Shown: positions 45,332 to 53,758, numbered from the stretch's first letter. The stretch is 64,000 bases of DNA from Chromatiales bacterium (GCA_027076325.1 JALTJZ010000050.1:1-64000); one strand, 5' to 3'. The notes: a model not told the origin generated them from the sequence alone. Program-made: numbers and translations.

Positions 45332-45691
45332 ATGGCTTCTACACATTTATTTAATGTAAATCTGGATGACTTTGATGAAAAAGTTATTCAAACTTCCCAT
45401 ACCATACCTGTTCTGGTTGATTTCTGGGCCGACTGGTGCGGCCCGTGTATCGTCATTGCTCCCATCCTTGAAAAAATTATTAATGACTATAACGGTACAA
45501 TTCAATTAGCCAAGCTGGAAGTTGATGAAGACGAAAATATGAAGTTGGCCGGGAAATATCAGGTGCGTGGATTTCCAACAATTATACTTTTCGAAAAGGG
45601 TATTGAAGTCGAACGCTTCAGCAGTGCGCAAAGCTATTCTTATATTGACCAGTTTATTCAGCAATACAGTGTTTTGCTAAAAAATATTTAA
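45332..45691 (+). CDS. Thioredoxin
   Basis: 119 residues with a single thioredoxin fold. The active site WCGPC is at Cys36/Cys39 and the cis-Pro is in RGFPTII. There is no signal peptide; cytoplasmic disulfide reductase. It is probably co-transcribed with yaaA. Sequence is divergent enough from E. coli TrxA that I do not assign trxA. Confidence 0.92.
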   Translation: MASTHLFNVNLDDFDEKVIQTSHTIPVLVDFWADWCGPCIVIAPILEKIINDYNGTIQLAKLEVDEDENMKLAGKYQVRGFPTIILFEKGIEVERFSSAQSYSYIDQFIQQYSVLLKNI

Positions 45692-45888
45692 CCACAAATA
45701 GCACAAAGAAATTATTAATATATTTTATTGTTGCCCCATTAATTCTTAAATATCACAGTCCTGGTCATTGCGAGCGATAGCGCGGCAATCTGTCTTATTT
45801 GAAGCACACATTAGCGAGATTGCCGCGCTATCGCTCGCAATGACAAACTGACAACAAAATAAAATATATTAATAATTTCTTTGTGGTT
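45689..45888. repeat. 200-bp nested palindrome containing a perfect REP pair
   Basis: The inner part is a perfect 27-bp inverted repeat: GTCATTGCGAGCGATAGCGC at 45764-45783 onward pairs with 45818-45844, around a 27-nt loop. The outer arms are AT-rich: TAACCACAAA...GAAATTATTAATATATT (45689-45733) pairs with 45851-45888, with a 9-nt insertion and a 3-nt gap. The whole sits between the convergent thioredoxin and FHA genes and begins at the thioredoxin stop codon. Confidence 0.9.
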
Positions 45889-45896
45889 AAAAAATA

Positions 45897-46280
45897 CTAT
45901 TTAGGTTTCGTATAATAAACACCCGGTATCCACGACTTATGTAATTTAGCTGTTTCGTCCAGACGCTGATCTTCAGAATCATCAAAGGTGAAGTTATTGG
46001 TACCAATCCGAATGCGATCGCCTTCGCTTAAACGATGCAGATTAATCAGCTGATCGTTTACATAAGTGTTATTGGTACTTTCAAGATCTTGCAGGATGTA
46101 TTCATAAACACCGCCTTTCGCATTGTTCACCGTTATTTCAATAACCGCATGAAACTTGCTAACCAGGCTATCATTTAAGCAAATATCATTCGCCTCATCC
46201 CGCCCCAGTGTTATCTTTGCCTTTTGAATAGGAAAAACAACCCCAGTACCACCGTCTTTAATCTGTAACAACTTCGCCAT
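45897..46280 (-). CDS. FHA-domain protein
   Basis: 127 residues, a stand-alone FHA domain with TLGRDEANDI, VSKFHAVIEI and ESTNNTYVN, the phosphothreonine-binding set. The tail is WIPGVYYTKPK. It is the last gene of a three-gene operon (46646, 46291, 45897), which places a membrane protein next to a phosphopeptide reader. Confidence 0.88.
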   Translation of the reverse strand: MAKLLQIKDGGTGVVFPIQKAKITLGRDEANDICLNDSLVSKFHAVIEITVNNAKGGVYEYILQDLESTNNTYVNDQLINLHRLSEGDRIRIGTNNFTFDDSEDQRLDETAKLHKSWIPGVYYTKPK

Positions 46281-46290
46281 AACTACTACT

Positions 46291-46611
46291 TTAGGTTAAA
46301 ACCGCTATAAAGAAAGGTATCCATACGGTTAACATGATAATAACCATTGTCAAATTACAGCCTAATATCAGCCGGTAGCGGCCTTTTTCTTCGCCGGAAC
46401 TCTGGCTTAACCAGATAGTTGCAATAAGGCTGTCCAGCAGCAACACCATTGTAATCAGCGGTGCCATCACCGGGATAAAGACGGTCTCAATCATTGGCCA
46501 GCCATCATAAGAAACGGGCGTGCCGGTTTTTGCCTTAAAAATCAGGCTGAGAATAGCCAGTAAAATCAGCATGACTCGCATTGGCCGTATTTTTTTTAGT
46601 ATTGATAACAT
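46291..46611 (-). CDS. Small three-helix membrane protein
   Basis: 106 residues with three predicted membrane helices (around 11-26, 44-68 and 80-103). AGAAG is near the start. It lies 10 bp upstream of the FHA gene and 34 bp downstream of the 145-residue gene. No family is recognised. Confidence 0.72.
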   Translation of the reverse strand: MLSILKKIRPMRVMLILLAILSLIFKAKTGTPVSYDGWPMIETVFIPVMAPLITMVLLLDSLIATIWLSQSSGEEKGRYRLILGCNLTMVIIMLTVWIPFFIAVLT

Positions 46612-46645
46612 GTATTTTTCTTCTTTTAAATTTAATTATGGGCGG

Positions 46646-47083
46646 TTAATGTACGGGGGAAGTCTTTAAATCATCTGCATTAAAAGCAACCTTGACTTTA
46701 TTTTTATATTCTTCATCAAAGACAAGATCAAAATTATAATTTTCGTCTACTTTTAACTGTTTTAAATCAGGCAGGCGATTTGCAAGATAGGCACAGGTTG
46801 CTGCAATAAGCTGATCATTGTCATCAATAAGTGCGGCAATCAATTGCATGGACACAAACTGCGTGCGTTGCATAATATCAGGCTCAGCAATAGTACGACC
46901 ATTAAGGACAATCCCCTGGGTCATTTTTGAATCCATTTTGTCAAGAAATTCTATTTGTTTGGCCGGTAACGGCCTGGCACGATCATACTCAATCTGGCTT
47001 TCGCCATTGACCAAAACAACAAAAATACCGGACATATGCATAACCTCATGAAAGTGGTGACAAACAGAATCAATGAGATACAT
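46646..47083 (-). CDS. Hypothetical protein
   Basis: 145 residues, soluble, alpha/beta. GAGG precedes the ATG at 47083. There is a His-rich start (SVCHHFHEVMHMSGIF) that could bind a metal, then a strand FVVLVNGESQIEYD and a helical centre. It is the first gene of the FHA operon. Function unknown. Confidence 0.68.
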   Translation of the reverse strand: MYLIDSVCHHFHEVMHMSGIFVVLVNGESQIEYDRARPLPAKQIEFLDKMDSKMTQGIVLNGRTIAEPDIMQRTQFVSMQLIAALIDDNDQLIAATCAYLANRLPDLKQLKVDENYNFDLVFDEEYKNKVKVAFNADDLKTSPVH

Positions 47084-47467
47084 TTAGCCTCACCGAGATA
47101 CTATTTTAAATGATTTTCTGTGGATTTTCTTAAAAAATAATGGCTTTAAGAAATGATTCTAAGTCCTTAATAATAAACAAAACATACTGAAAGTAACCCA
47201 GGGGTAGCAAAAGCATTACTAAAATTCAATATAGCAAAAAAAATAATTCCAGCTAGTCTTTATTACTGTAAACGTGTTACCCCGGATTTTCTTTGAGCCT
47301 ATTCCATTAATTCCGGGAGCTAATTTGTAGATGTGGTGTGAATGTCCAGCTTGACTGGAAATCCTGAAGCATCTCTGCTGCGCCCACTTGAACGTGATGG
47401 TTCAAGTGAACGGGGTAATACCTTACACTTTAAGTGCTATCCCTTCCTTCATTAAACTGCTGGTATA
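47084..47467. ncRNA. Gap holding a candidate structured RNA (47274-47421)
   Basis: No gene is visible in this 384-bp gap. GTGTTACCCCG at 47274-47284 pairs with CGGGGTAATAC at 47411-47421 (10 of 11), enclosing TCCAG/CTGGA (47345-47359) and a 9-bp hairpin CACTTGAAC/GTTCAAGTG (47385-47408). CCCGGA at 47281-47286 can instead pair with TCCGGG at 47312-47317, so two folds exclude each other. Strand and function are unknown; on the minus strand it lies ~190 bp ahead of the FHA operon. Confidence 0.4.
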
Positions 47468-48010
47468 TTATTGAGAGACCTCTTTTTGTTTTGGCTTTGG
47501 GGTATTCTGTTTAATAAAATTTTCTATATTTTTCGCTGGTACAGCACCTGCTTGCGCAGCCTGCAACTCACCTTGCGGATTAAATAGCAGAAAACTGGGC
47601 GTTCCAACCCAACGTGAATTTGCATATTGGGTATAAATGGCTGTTGCAACTTCAGGTTCACCGATTAAGTTCGGGAAATCAATGCTGTGTTTTTTAATGA
47701 ATTTTTCAGCTTCTTTCAATCGTGCTCTGCCATCAATGGATATACCTAAAACGGTTGCATCTTTGTCCGAATGGGCAAAATGAAAATCAACATACTCATG
47801 CGCTTCTCTATTACAAATATGACAACTGGAAGCCCAGAACATCACCAGTAACCATTTCCCCTTACCGGTAAAATCTTCAATTGTTTTTGGAGTATTGTTG
47901 AAATCGGTTAGCCCTGACACCACACCTTTAGAGTCAGCAGCAGCAAATCCTGCCCCCATCAATAAGGTTGTAAACAAAGTAATAATTGTAAGTAATTTAG
48001 TTAATTTCAA
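47468..48010 (-). CDS. TlpA-like periplasmic thioredoxin-family protein
   Basis: 180 residues. Signal peptide (core about 5-22, cut near AAA-DS). The thioredoxin fold has FWASSCHIC with Cys63/Cys66 and the cis-Pro in VGTPSFLLF. A CHIC motif suggests a reductant for c-type cytochrome or periplasmic disulfides. Start is a TTG at 48010 with GGAG ahead. It is a different and intact relative of the pseudogene at 44182. Confidence 0.88.
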   Translation of the reverse strand: MKLTKLLTIITLFTTLLMGAGFAAADSKGVVSGLTDFNNTPKTIEDFTGKGKWLLVMFWASSCHICNREAHEYVDFHFAHSDKDATVLGISIDGRARLKEAEKFIKKHSIDFPNLIGEPEVATAIYTQYANSRWVGTPSFLLFNPQGELQAAQAGAVPAKNIENFIKQNTPKPKQKEVSQ

Positions 48011-48123
48011 GGTGATACTCCCTCTTTGGTAATAGGTCGATTAAATTCATGGTTTATCAAAGAGCTTTAAGGAAACTCACACAAAATAGACCACAGATAA
48101 ATACTAAGTTCATAATAAATGCA

Positions 48124-49695
48124 TTATTGCGAAAAATAATCACTTAAAAAGTCATCAAATGACTGTGTTTCAGTCAACTCAATGGCCTCCTGTTGCTGAA
48201 TGGACTGCTTTGATAAACAGCGAAATTTATCATCAAAGGCTGGTTCCAACACCCTGTTTTTAAAATATTCGAGATGCTGCTCCGACCAGCGCTTTGAAAA
48301 GTGAAAAAAACCTTCATCATGCTGTTCCATGTCTGCCAGCATCATTGCCGATGGTGTTGCATCGGGATCATTAAATTTTTCCCGCTGAGTGGCAAGTGCC
48401 GCAGAATGAGGTTTTGAATCCAGTCCCTGATCCAGTATCTCACAGCAGCCCACCATTGCGTCACAAAGAACCTGCCCCTGCTGCCGCATATTAAGCAACT
48501 TACCCCGAATGTTGATTTTCAGGTCAGGATCCCGTCCCTGATGTGCAGTACTTAATTCATTGGCATTAATTGCCTTTTCTTCGTTACGTAGTATTGGTGG
48601 ACTTTGCTCCAACAGGCAATACATTAAAAAAGCACGCAAGAAATACAGCTGCTCACTGTCAATCCCCATCGGGGTAAACGGGTTAACGTCTAAAGAACGC
48701 AACTCAACATACTTAACGCCCCGTCTCGACAGTGCCAGTGACGGTTTTTCATTGCCCATTAAAATTTGCTTAGGGCGGACGGTTGAATAATATTCATTTT
48801 CAATCTGTAGAATATTTGAATTAAGTTGACGGTAACTACCATCAATCTTTACACCAATATTTTCATACTCAGGGCAGGATGTTTCAGTTGCATACCGTAA
48901 ACTGTTTACATATTCATTTAAACTATTATAGTTTGCGACAACCCCCATCTCGTTCTCTTTGTTATTCTGGTAGCCAATATCACCCATTCGTAAAGAGGTT
49001 GCGTATGGATGATAAAAGGTATTTTCATTGAATACCTGCAAAGTTGTTTCCTGCCCATGCAGAAACGATTTGCAAATAGCAGGCGAAGCACCAAATAAAT
49101 ACGGCACAACCCAGCCAAAACGCTGTAAATTCCGCAATACACCAAAATAAGATTCTGAAATAAAGGTTTGTGTTGATTCCTTATTTTCTTCGACCAACTG
49201 ATAGGCATGCCAAAACTCATCCGCAAATGAAAAATTAAAGTGCACGCCTGCTATGGCCTGCATTACACGACCATAGCGATAGCCCAGGCCACGCCGGTAA
49301 ATATGCTTCATCTGGCCACTGTTTGAACTACCATAATTTGCAAGCGGAATACTTGTTTCACCTGCAACAACGCATGGCATGCTGGTCGACCATAACAACT
49401 CATTATCCAGATTGTTATATACAAATTTTTGCGTATCACATAAAAATGTCAACGCATCATCCACCGACTCATACGGTGGTGTAATAAGCTCTAGCAATGC
49501 TTCTGAATAGTCGGTTGTAATATAAGGATGTGTTAAGGCTGAACCTAATTTTACAGGATGCGGAGCCTGAGAAATATTACCTTGTTCATTAACGCGTAAA
49601 CTTTCTTTTTCAAGGCCTATTAAACTTGATTGCAACGCATCCACAGCTTGTGAAGTAATTATCTTCGTTAAACGATTTTCGAGTGCAGTCGACAC
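48124..49695 (-). CDS. gshA: Glutamate-cysteine ligase (type 1)
   Basis: The first step of glutathione synthesis. 523 residues, close to E. coli GshA (518). Family segments include LIGLEKESLRVN near the start, GVHFNFSF, SLRMGDIGYQN and KYVELRSLDVNPF. The start is a GTG at 49695 preceded by AAAGG. Monocistronic; gshB is not in the window. It supports the glyoxalase enzymes in the window. Confidence 0.97.
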   Translation of the reverse strand: MSTALENRLTKIITSQAVDALQSSLIGLEKESLRVNEQGNISQAPHPVKLGSALTHPYITTDYSEALLELITPPYESVDDALTFLCDTQKFVYNNLDNELLWSTSMPCVVAGETSIPLANYGSSNSGQMKHIYRRGLGYRYGRVMQAIAGVHFNFSFADEFWHAYQLVEENKESTQTFISESYFGVLRNLQRFGWVVPYLFGASPAICKSFLHGQETTLQVFNENTFYHPYATSLRMGDIGYQNNKENEMGVVANYNSLNEYVNSLRYATETSCPEYENIGVKIDGSYRQLNSNILQIENEYYSTVRPKQILMGNEKPSLALSRRGVKYVELRSLDVNPFTPMGIDSEQLYFLRAFLMYCLLEQSPPILRNEEKAINANELSTAHQGRDPDLKINIRGKLLNMRQQGQVLCDAMVGCCEILDQGLDSKPHSAALATQREKFNDPDATPSAMMLADMEQHDEGFFHFSKRWSEQHLEYFKNRVLEPAFDDKFRCLSKQSIQQQEAIELTETQSFDDFLSDYFSQ

Positions 49696-49757
49696 AGTAC
49701 AACCTTTAATATAATAGCAATACCATGATCATACATAATAATAAGAAAACTGGCACT

Positions 49758-49779
49758 AAAAAACCCCGCTGATGCGGGG
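49758..49779 (-). terminator. Terminator after the ParA-like gene
   Basis: Minus strand: CCCCGCATCAGCGGGG (49764-49779) then TTTTTT (49758-49763). A compact, strong rho-independent terminator in the gap between the ParA-like gene and gshA. Confidence 0.9.
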
Positions 49780-49857
49780 CAGGGATAATGACTCATGCGA
49801 GTCCAGGGTTAAAACCGAAGCTGGAATAAAAACCTCAAGCTGACCAGCTCTTTTAAG

Positions 49858-50670
49858 TTACATCGCTGCAACATGTTCAACAGCAGCATACTCCACTAAT
49901 GGTTCACGCAAGCTCATTGGTAATGTTGCTTTAAGACATTCTTCCGCAAGCCGCATATAATCAAGCGCTGCATTTGATTTGGCATCATAAGCCCACACCG
50001 GCAAGCTGTAACAAACCGACTCCTTTAAACGTACCGTCTGATGAATCATTACTGGCAACACATTTTCGGGAAAACGCTCCCAGATTTTTCTTAGGAAGGT
50101 TCGCGATATTCGGGTACGATTATCAATCATCGTTGGTAATACTTTAAAGGGTAAATCTTTACCTCGGCGAGCCTGCAAATGTTCGATGGTTTCACTAATG
50201 CGCTCAATGCCATCTAAAGAAAACAGGCTCATTTCAATCGGAATAATTACTTCATCGGATGCTAACAAGGCATTTACTGATAAACGACCTAACGCCGGTG
50301 GACAGTCAATAATAATAAAATCATACGACACGTCCAACGGATGCAGTAACCGCGCAAGCTCTTCTTCCTGTGACCAATCGGTTAAGTGGTGTTCAGCGGC
50401 AACCAACGCCATTGACCCTGGAATAAGATCCACATTTTTATATACATCGTGCTGAATAACATCACGAATACTACGTTGGCCAGAAAACACATTATAGAGC
50501 GTTGGCAATTCGTCTCCGCACTTACCAAAACCTAAAGAGGCATGGCCTTGTGCATCCATGTCAATAAGCAAGACTCGTTGCGAAATATAGCCAAGACAAG
50601 CCGCCAGGTTAATTGCCGTTGTCGTTTTACCGCAACCTCCTTTCTGGTTTGCGATTGATATAATTTTCAT
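49858..50670 (-). CDS. ParA-family ATPase
   Basis: 270 residues with a deviant Walker A KGGCGKTT at the N-terminus, LLIDMDAQGHAS and IIIDCPPALG as further ATPase motifs. It has no N-terminal HTH, so it is the small type used to position protein cargo or to segregate DNA. AGGAGG lies ahead of the start. The upstream gene (50787) encodes a MerR-type protein rather than ParB, so the partner is unusual. Confidence 0.92.
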   Translation of the reverse strand: MKIISIANQKGGCGKTTTAINLAACLGYISQRVLLIDMDAQGHASLGFGKCGDELPTLYNVFSGQRSIRDVIQHDVYKNVDLIPGSMALVAAEHHLTDWSQEEELARLLHPLDVSYDFIIIDCPPALGRLSVNALLASDEVIIPIEMSLFSLDGIERISETIEHLQARRGKDLPFKVLPTMIDNRTRISRTFLRKIWERFPENVLPVMIHQTVRLKESVCYSLPVWAYDAKSNAALDYMRLAEECLKATLPMSLREPLVEYAAVEHVAAM

Positions 50671-50786
50671 TTTGTATCCTCCCCTGCCGCAGCAGGATTG
50701 TTCTTTAATTAAATAGAAAAAGCGGGCTCGACTTTATTAAAACTATTTTCAGCCCACGTCTGCCTGCATCTAACCCTTCGCTCTCC

Positions 50787-51284
50787 TTAAACTGCTTTTC
50801 TATTTATATTTGTTATGTTCGGTTCAAATAAATCATCTTGTTCAACCACTAACTGCAACGCGTCAGGGTATTGTTTAACAATGTCTTTTTCTAACTCGGC
50901 CACTTCCAGTATCCACTCCTGCCCCGTAAGTGCATCCAACGCCATGCCCTGATGAAAAACCAGTACGACATCACCGGTTGCTATTACTTTTAATTCACTA
51001 AAGGGTTGTTGTTGCAGGGGAAGGTATTGCAATAAAGCTAAAATGCTTTTACGAATTTTTTGCAATGACACGCCATGATCAAGCAACTGTTTAACTGTTT
51101 TTAGTGCAATAAGATCGGTAAAAGAGTAGCGCGCATGGCCACCCCGGGTCGTGTTAGATGGCTCAATCACTGCGGTACGTCGCCAGTAATTAAGCTGCCG
51201 CGCAGTGAGGCCGGTAATGTTTACAACTTGCTGCCGGCTAAAGCCGGCGTGCAATCGCGTATTAGCCATTAAGCAAATACTCAT
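50787..51284 (-). CDS. MerR-family protein paired with a ParA ATPase
   Basis: 165 residues. The N-terminal MerR-type winged HTH (FSRQQVVNITGLTARQLNYW, then HARYSFTDLIALKTVKQLLD) is intact. The C-terminal ~85 residues lack metal-binding Cys and form an alpha/beta segment ending in DDLFEPNITN. It probably binds DNA and might link the neighbouring ParA (116 bp downstream) to DNA in place of ParB. The start may be the second Met at 51269. Confidence 0.82.
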   Translation of the reverse strand: MSICLMANTRLHAGFSRQQVVNITGLTARQLNYWRRTAVIEPSNTTRGGHARYSFTDLIALKTVKQLLDHGVSLQKIRKSILALLQYLPLQQQPFSELKVIATGDVVLVFHQGMALDALTGQEWILEVAELEKDIVKQYPDALQLVVEQDDLFEPNITNINRKAV

Positions 51285-51411
51285 TTAAAAATATTGCTAT
51301 AAACAATAGCCGCTATTTCTAATAAATCAAGAATCGCTACAAAAAAGTGGTATTTTTGTCACGTTTTTGCTTAATGTAAAACACACACCCTAAATTGTCG
51401 CGGCTGCTATT

Positions 51412-52020
51412 TTATCCATAAAACTGGTTATCAATAACAACATCAGAAAAACTGAGCTGGCCAGGTCTTGGCCACGGCGCTTTAACCGATTTTCCAATGG
51501 CGACAAACATTGCAATAACATGATCCGAGGGTAACTGGATAAGTTCAGCAACCGCAGCAAAGTCAAACCCATCCATCGGGCAGGAGTCATAACCCATTGA
51601 CTTAGCGCTTAACATAAGAGTTTGAGCCGCTATACCACAAGATCGCATGGCTTCATCACGCTGTACCTGGGGCTTATCTTTGTAGTACCCTTCGATTGCG
51701 GGGATAACAAAATCCTGCACGTCTTTTGACGCATTTGCCCAATAACGTATTGGCTCTTTTTCCCATGCCATTAAATCAGCACACAAAATAACTAGCAACG
51801 AAGCATCGGTCACTTGTGGCTGCCCCCACGCAGCCTCTTTAATTTTATTTCGCAACGCCCGGTCGGAAACAACCACATAGCGCCAGTTCTGGATATTGAA
51901 TGCGGTTGGCGAAAGCATGGCCAGCGAGAGGAGTTGGTTTTTATCTTCATCCGGCATTTTATGCGAAGAATCAAATGCTTTAATTGCACGTCGGCTCTTT
52001 ACTGCTTCAAATGTGTTCAT
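51412..52020 (-). CDS. Nitroreductase-family oxidoreductase
   Basis: 202 residues, FMN-dependent. The usual SRRAIKAFD start with LSPTAFNIQNWRYVVV (phosphate-binding and flavin stacking region), and the late GYDSCPMDGFD motif. It reduces nitro groups or quinones with NAD(P)H. It is divergent from an HxlR gene (52138) and probably regulated by it. Confidence 0.92.
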   Translation of the reverse strand: MNTFEAVKSRRAIKAFDSSHKMPDEDKNQLLSLAMLSPTAFNIQNWRYVVVSDRALRNKIKEAAWGQPQVTDASLLVILCADLMAWEKEPIRYWANASKDVQDFVIPAIEGYYKDKPQVQRDEAMRSCGIAAQTLMLSAKSMGYDSCPMDGFDFAAVAELIQLPSDHVIAMFVAIGKSVKAPWPRPGQLSFSDVVIDNQFYG

Positions 52021-52056
52021 GGTGGCACCTTTAATTTATTGATTTAAGAATAAATG

Positions 52057-52085
52057 ATAGTATTTGAATAGTTCTAAAATTGTAA
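52057..52085 (-). promoter_or_regulatory. Promoter of the nitroreductase gene
   Basis: Minus strand: TTACAA (52080-52085), 17 bp, TACTAT (52057-52062), a good sigma-70 spacing 37 bp ahead of the nitroreductase start. Its -35 overlaps the palindrome at 52076-52099. Confidence 0.65.
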
Positions 52086-52099
52086 GAACGCACAATTTT
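52076..52099. promoter_or_regulatory. Probable HxlR operator
   Basis: AAAATTGT (52076-52083), 8 bp, ACAATTTT (52092-52099): a perfect 8-bp inverted repeat. It lies between the divergent nitroreductase and hxlR genes and overlaps the nitroreductase -35. A dimeric winged-helix repressor bound here would block that promoter. Confidence 0.65.
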
Positions 52100-52137
52100 G
52101 TACAGTAGGCACTTAATGTATACTTAGGATGTAACAA

Positions 52138-52500
52138 ATGAAACATACTGAATATAAATGTAATTTTGGCTGCCCTATTGAAGCCGCTTTAGAAGCCATT
52201 AGTGGTAAATGGAAAGGCATCATTTTGTACCATTTACAGGAAGATACGAGAAGATTCAATGAGTTAAGAAAATTAATTCCTGGTGTAACTCAAAGAATGT
52301 TAACTAAACAGTTACGTGAACTGGAGTCTGACAAAATAATAAAACGAAAAATTTACCCTGAGATCCCGCCAAAAGTCGAATACTCAATGACGGATTTCGG
52401 CTTAACACTTCAACCTGTTGTTAAATCTTTACAGGAATGGGGCATTCAATATATTAAGGAACTCGAAGATATTCGCAGCCGCACTGAAGCTAAAGACTAG
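52138..52500 (+). CDS. HxlR-family transcriptional regulator
   Basis: 120 residues, a winged HTH with LEAISGKWKGIILYHL at the family position and TQRMLTKQLRELE as the recognition helix region. Two cysteines near the N-terminus (CNFGCP, Cys8 and Cys12) resemble the redox pair of HypR/YodB-type electrophile sensors. It is divergent from a nitroreductase, the arrangement known for such sensors. Confidence 0.9.
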   Translation: MKHTEYKCNFGCPIEAALEAISGKWKGIILYHLQEDTRRFNELRKLIPGVTQRMLTKQLRELESDKIIKRKIYPEIPPKVEYSMTDFGLTLQPVVKSLQEWGIQYIKELEDIRSRTEAKD

Positions 52501-52570
52501 CCCGCCCGTGATCGGTGCAATCTAGCTCTGAATATATCGGTTTTAGGCAAAAAGCCACATAAACCTTGCT

Positions 52571-52596
52571 TATCAGTATATAGCCTTATACTGATA
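52571..52596. promoter_or_regulatory. Perfect 10-bp-arm palindrome ahead of the PstS-like gene
   Basis: TATCAGTATA (52571-52580), TAGCCT, TATACTGATA (52587-52596). It lies 67 bp before the start of the binding protein gene and after the hxlR stop. No T-run follows, so an operator is more likely than a terminator. Confidence 0.6.
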
Positions 52597-52663
52597 CATA
52601 AACATAGACCGTAAAAATAGAGTAAAATAGGTTGTTATGTAGTATTTAAATAGGGTCATTCTT

Positions 52664-53560
52664 ATGTGGTTAAAATCTAAAAAAGTATTTTTCATGCGCG
52701 TCATCAGTCTCATTGCCTGCGGCCTGTTATTGAGTTCACTCAGCCATGCGTCAGCGGGTAAAAATACCATTAGCTGGGCAGGCTGTGGTATCACCAAAAA
52801 AGCATTTATGAAAGAAATAGCGAAAGCCTATGAAGTAAAAACAGGGATTAAAATTGTACTCAATGGCGGCGGTGCAACCCGGGGCATTCGGGATACGGCG
52901 CAGTTGAAAATGGATCTCGGTGGCGCATGCCGAATGAATTTGCCCGAAGTTGATCGTATCGAATTGCATGCCTCACTTCATCCGGTTGCCTGGGATGCTT
53001 TAGCCATTATCGTCAATAAAAAGAACCCGGTTAACAGCTTGTCTACCAAACAAATTAAGGCCATTTATACCGGTAAAATTACTAACTGGAAACAGGTTGG
53101 CGGAAAAAATGCGCCTATTCGTTTATATGTTCGTCGTGGCAGTATTTCTGGTGTTGGTTACGCTATTCGCCAGTATATTTTCAAAGATCGCTATAAAAAA
53201 TTTAAAACCGATAAAAAATACATCACAAAATCTTCTGGCCCGTTAGAGAAAGCGGTAGTGAAGGATATTTACGCCATGGGGATTACTGGTGTCAGTAGTG
53301 CACGCAAGCGCAATGTTAAAATTATAGGCTTTGACGGCAAGGTGCCTTCTTATGAAAATGTAGCCAGTGGCAAATATACTCTTTATCGGCCTTTGTATCT
53401 GGTTACCAGCCCGTCACCAACAAAAAAAGTAAAAGACTTTATTAAATTTGTGGTGTCCAAAGAAGGCCGCAAGATTATACGCGACAACGATACCGTCCCA
53501 TATAAAGACGCACCCGCACTGCAAGCCAAAATGCTGGTTTATGGTTTTGGTGTACTCTAA
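52664..53560 (+). CDS. PstS-like periplasmic phosphate-binding protein
   Basis: 298 residues, PBP-like fold of the PstS class. Signal peptide (hydrophobic core about residues 16-27, cut after SHASA). The SGxG-type phosphate loop appears as RRGSISGVGYAIRQY, and IVNKKNPVNSLSTKQI plus IYTGKITNWKQVGG are strongly conserved PstS segments. Stand-alone; no pstCAB follows. It might bind phosphate or another oxyanion. Start may be ATG 52664 or 52694. Confidence 0.85.
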   Translation: MWLKSKKVFFMRVISLIACGLLLSSLSHASAGKNTISWAGCGITKKAFMKEIAKAYEVKTGIKIVLNGGGATRGIRDTAQLKMDLGGACRMNLPEVDRIELHASLHPVAWDALAIIVNKKNPVNSLSTKQIKAIYTGKITNWKQVGGKNAPIRLYVRRGSISGVGYAIRQYIFKDRYKKFKTDKKYITKSSGPLEKAVVKDIYAMGITGVSSARKRNVKIIGFDGKVPSYENVASGKYTLYRPLYLVTSPSPTKKVKDFIKFVVSKEGRKIIRDNDTVPYKDAPALQAKMLVYGFGVL

Positions 53561-53563
53561 TCT

Positions 53564-53639
53564 TGAGGAATCCCCTCGAAATTTAGCATGACCTGTTATT
53601 GCGAGGAAACACTGAAAAACAGATGTTTTTCAGTGTTGA
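53564..53639 (-). repeat. Dispersed 76-bp hairpin repeat, copy 2 (inverted)
   Basis: The reverse complement matches 27885-27960: hairpin ACACTGAAAAACA / TGTTTTTCAGTGT, then CCTCGCAA and CTAAATTTCG. It follows the PstS-like stop directly and could also act as a terminator. Confidence 0.8.
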
Positions 53640-53758
53640 TGCGCAATGATGGCATTTTATTCCTCTATTGATACCTGTATTTTTAAGCGATTATTTTTGA
53701 GGACTTTTTCCTGAAAGTTCATGGGGATATTTCAGACTCTAAACTTAACCAGAAAGAA

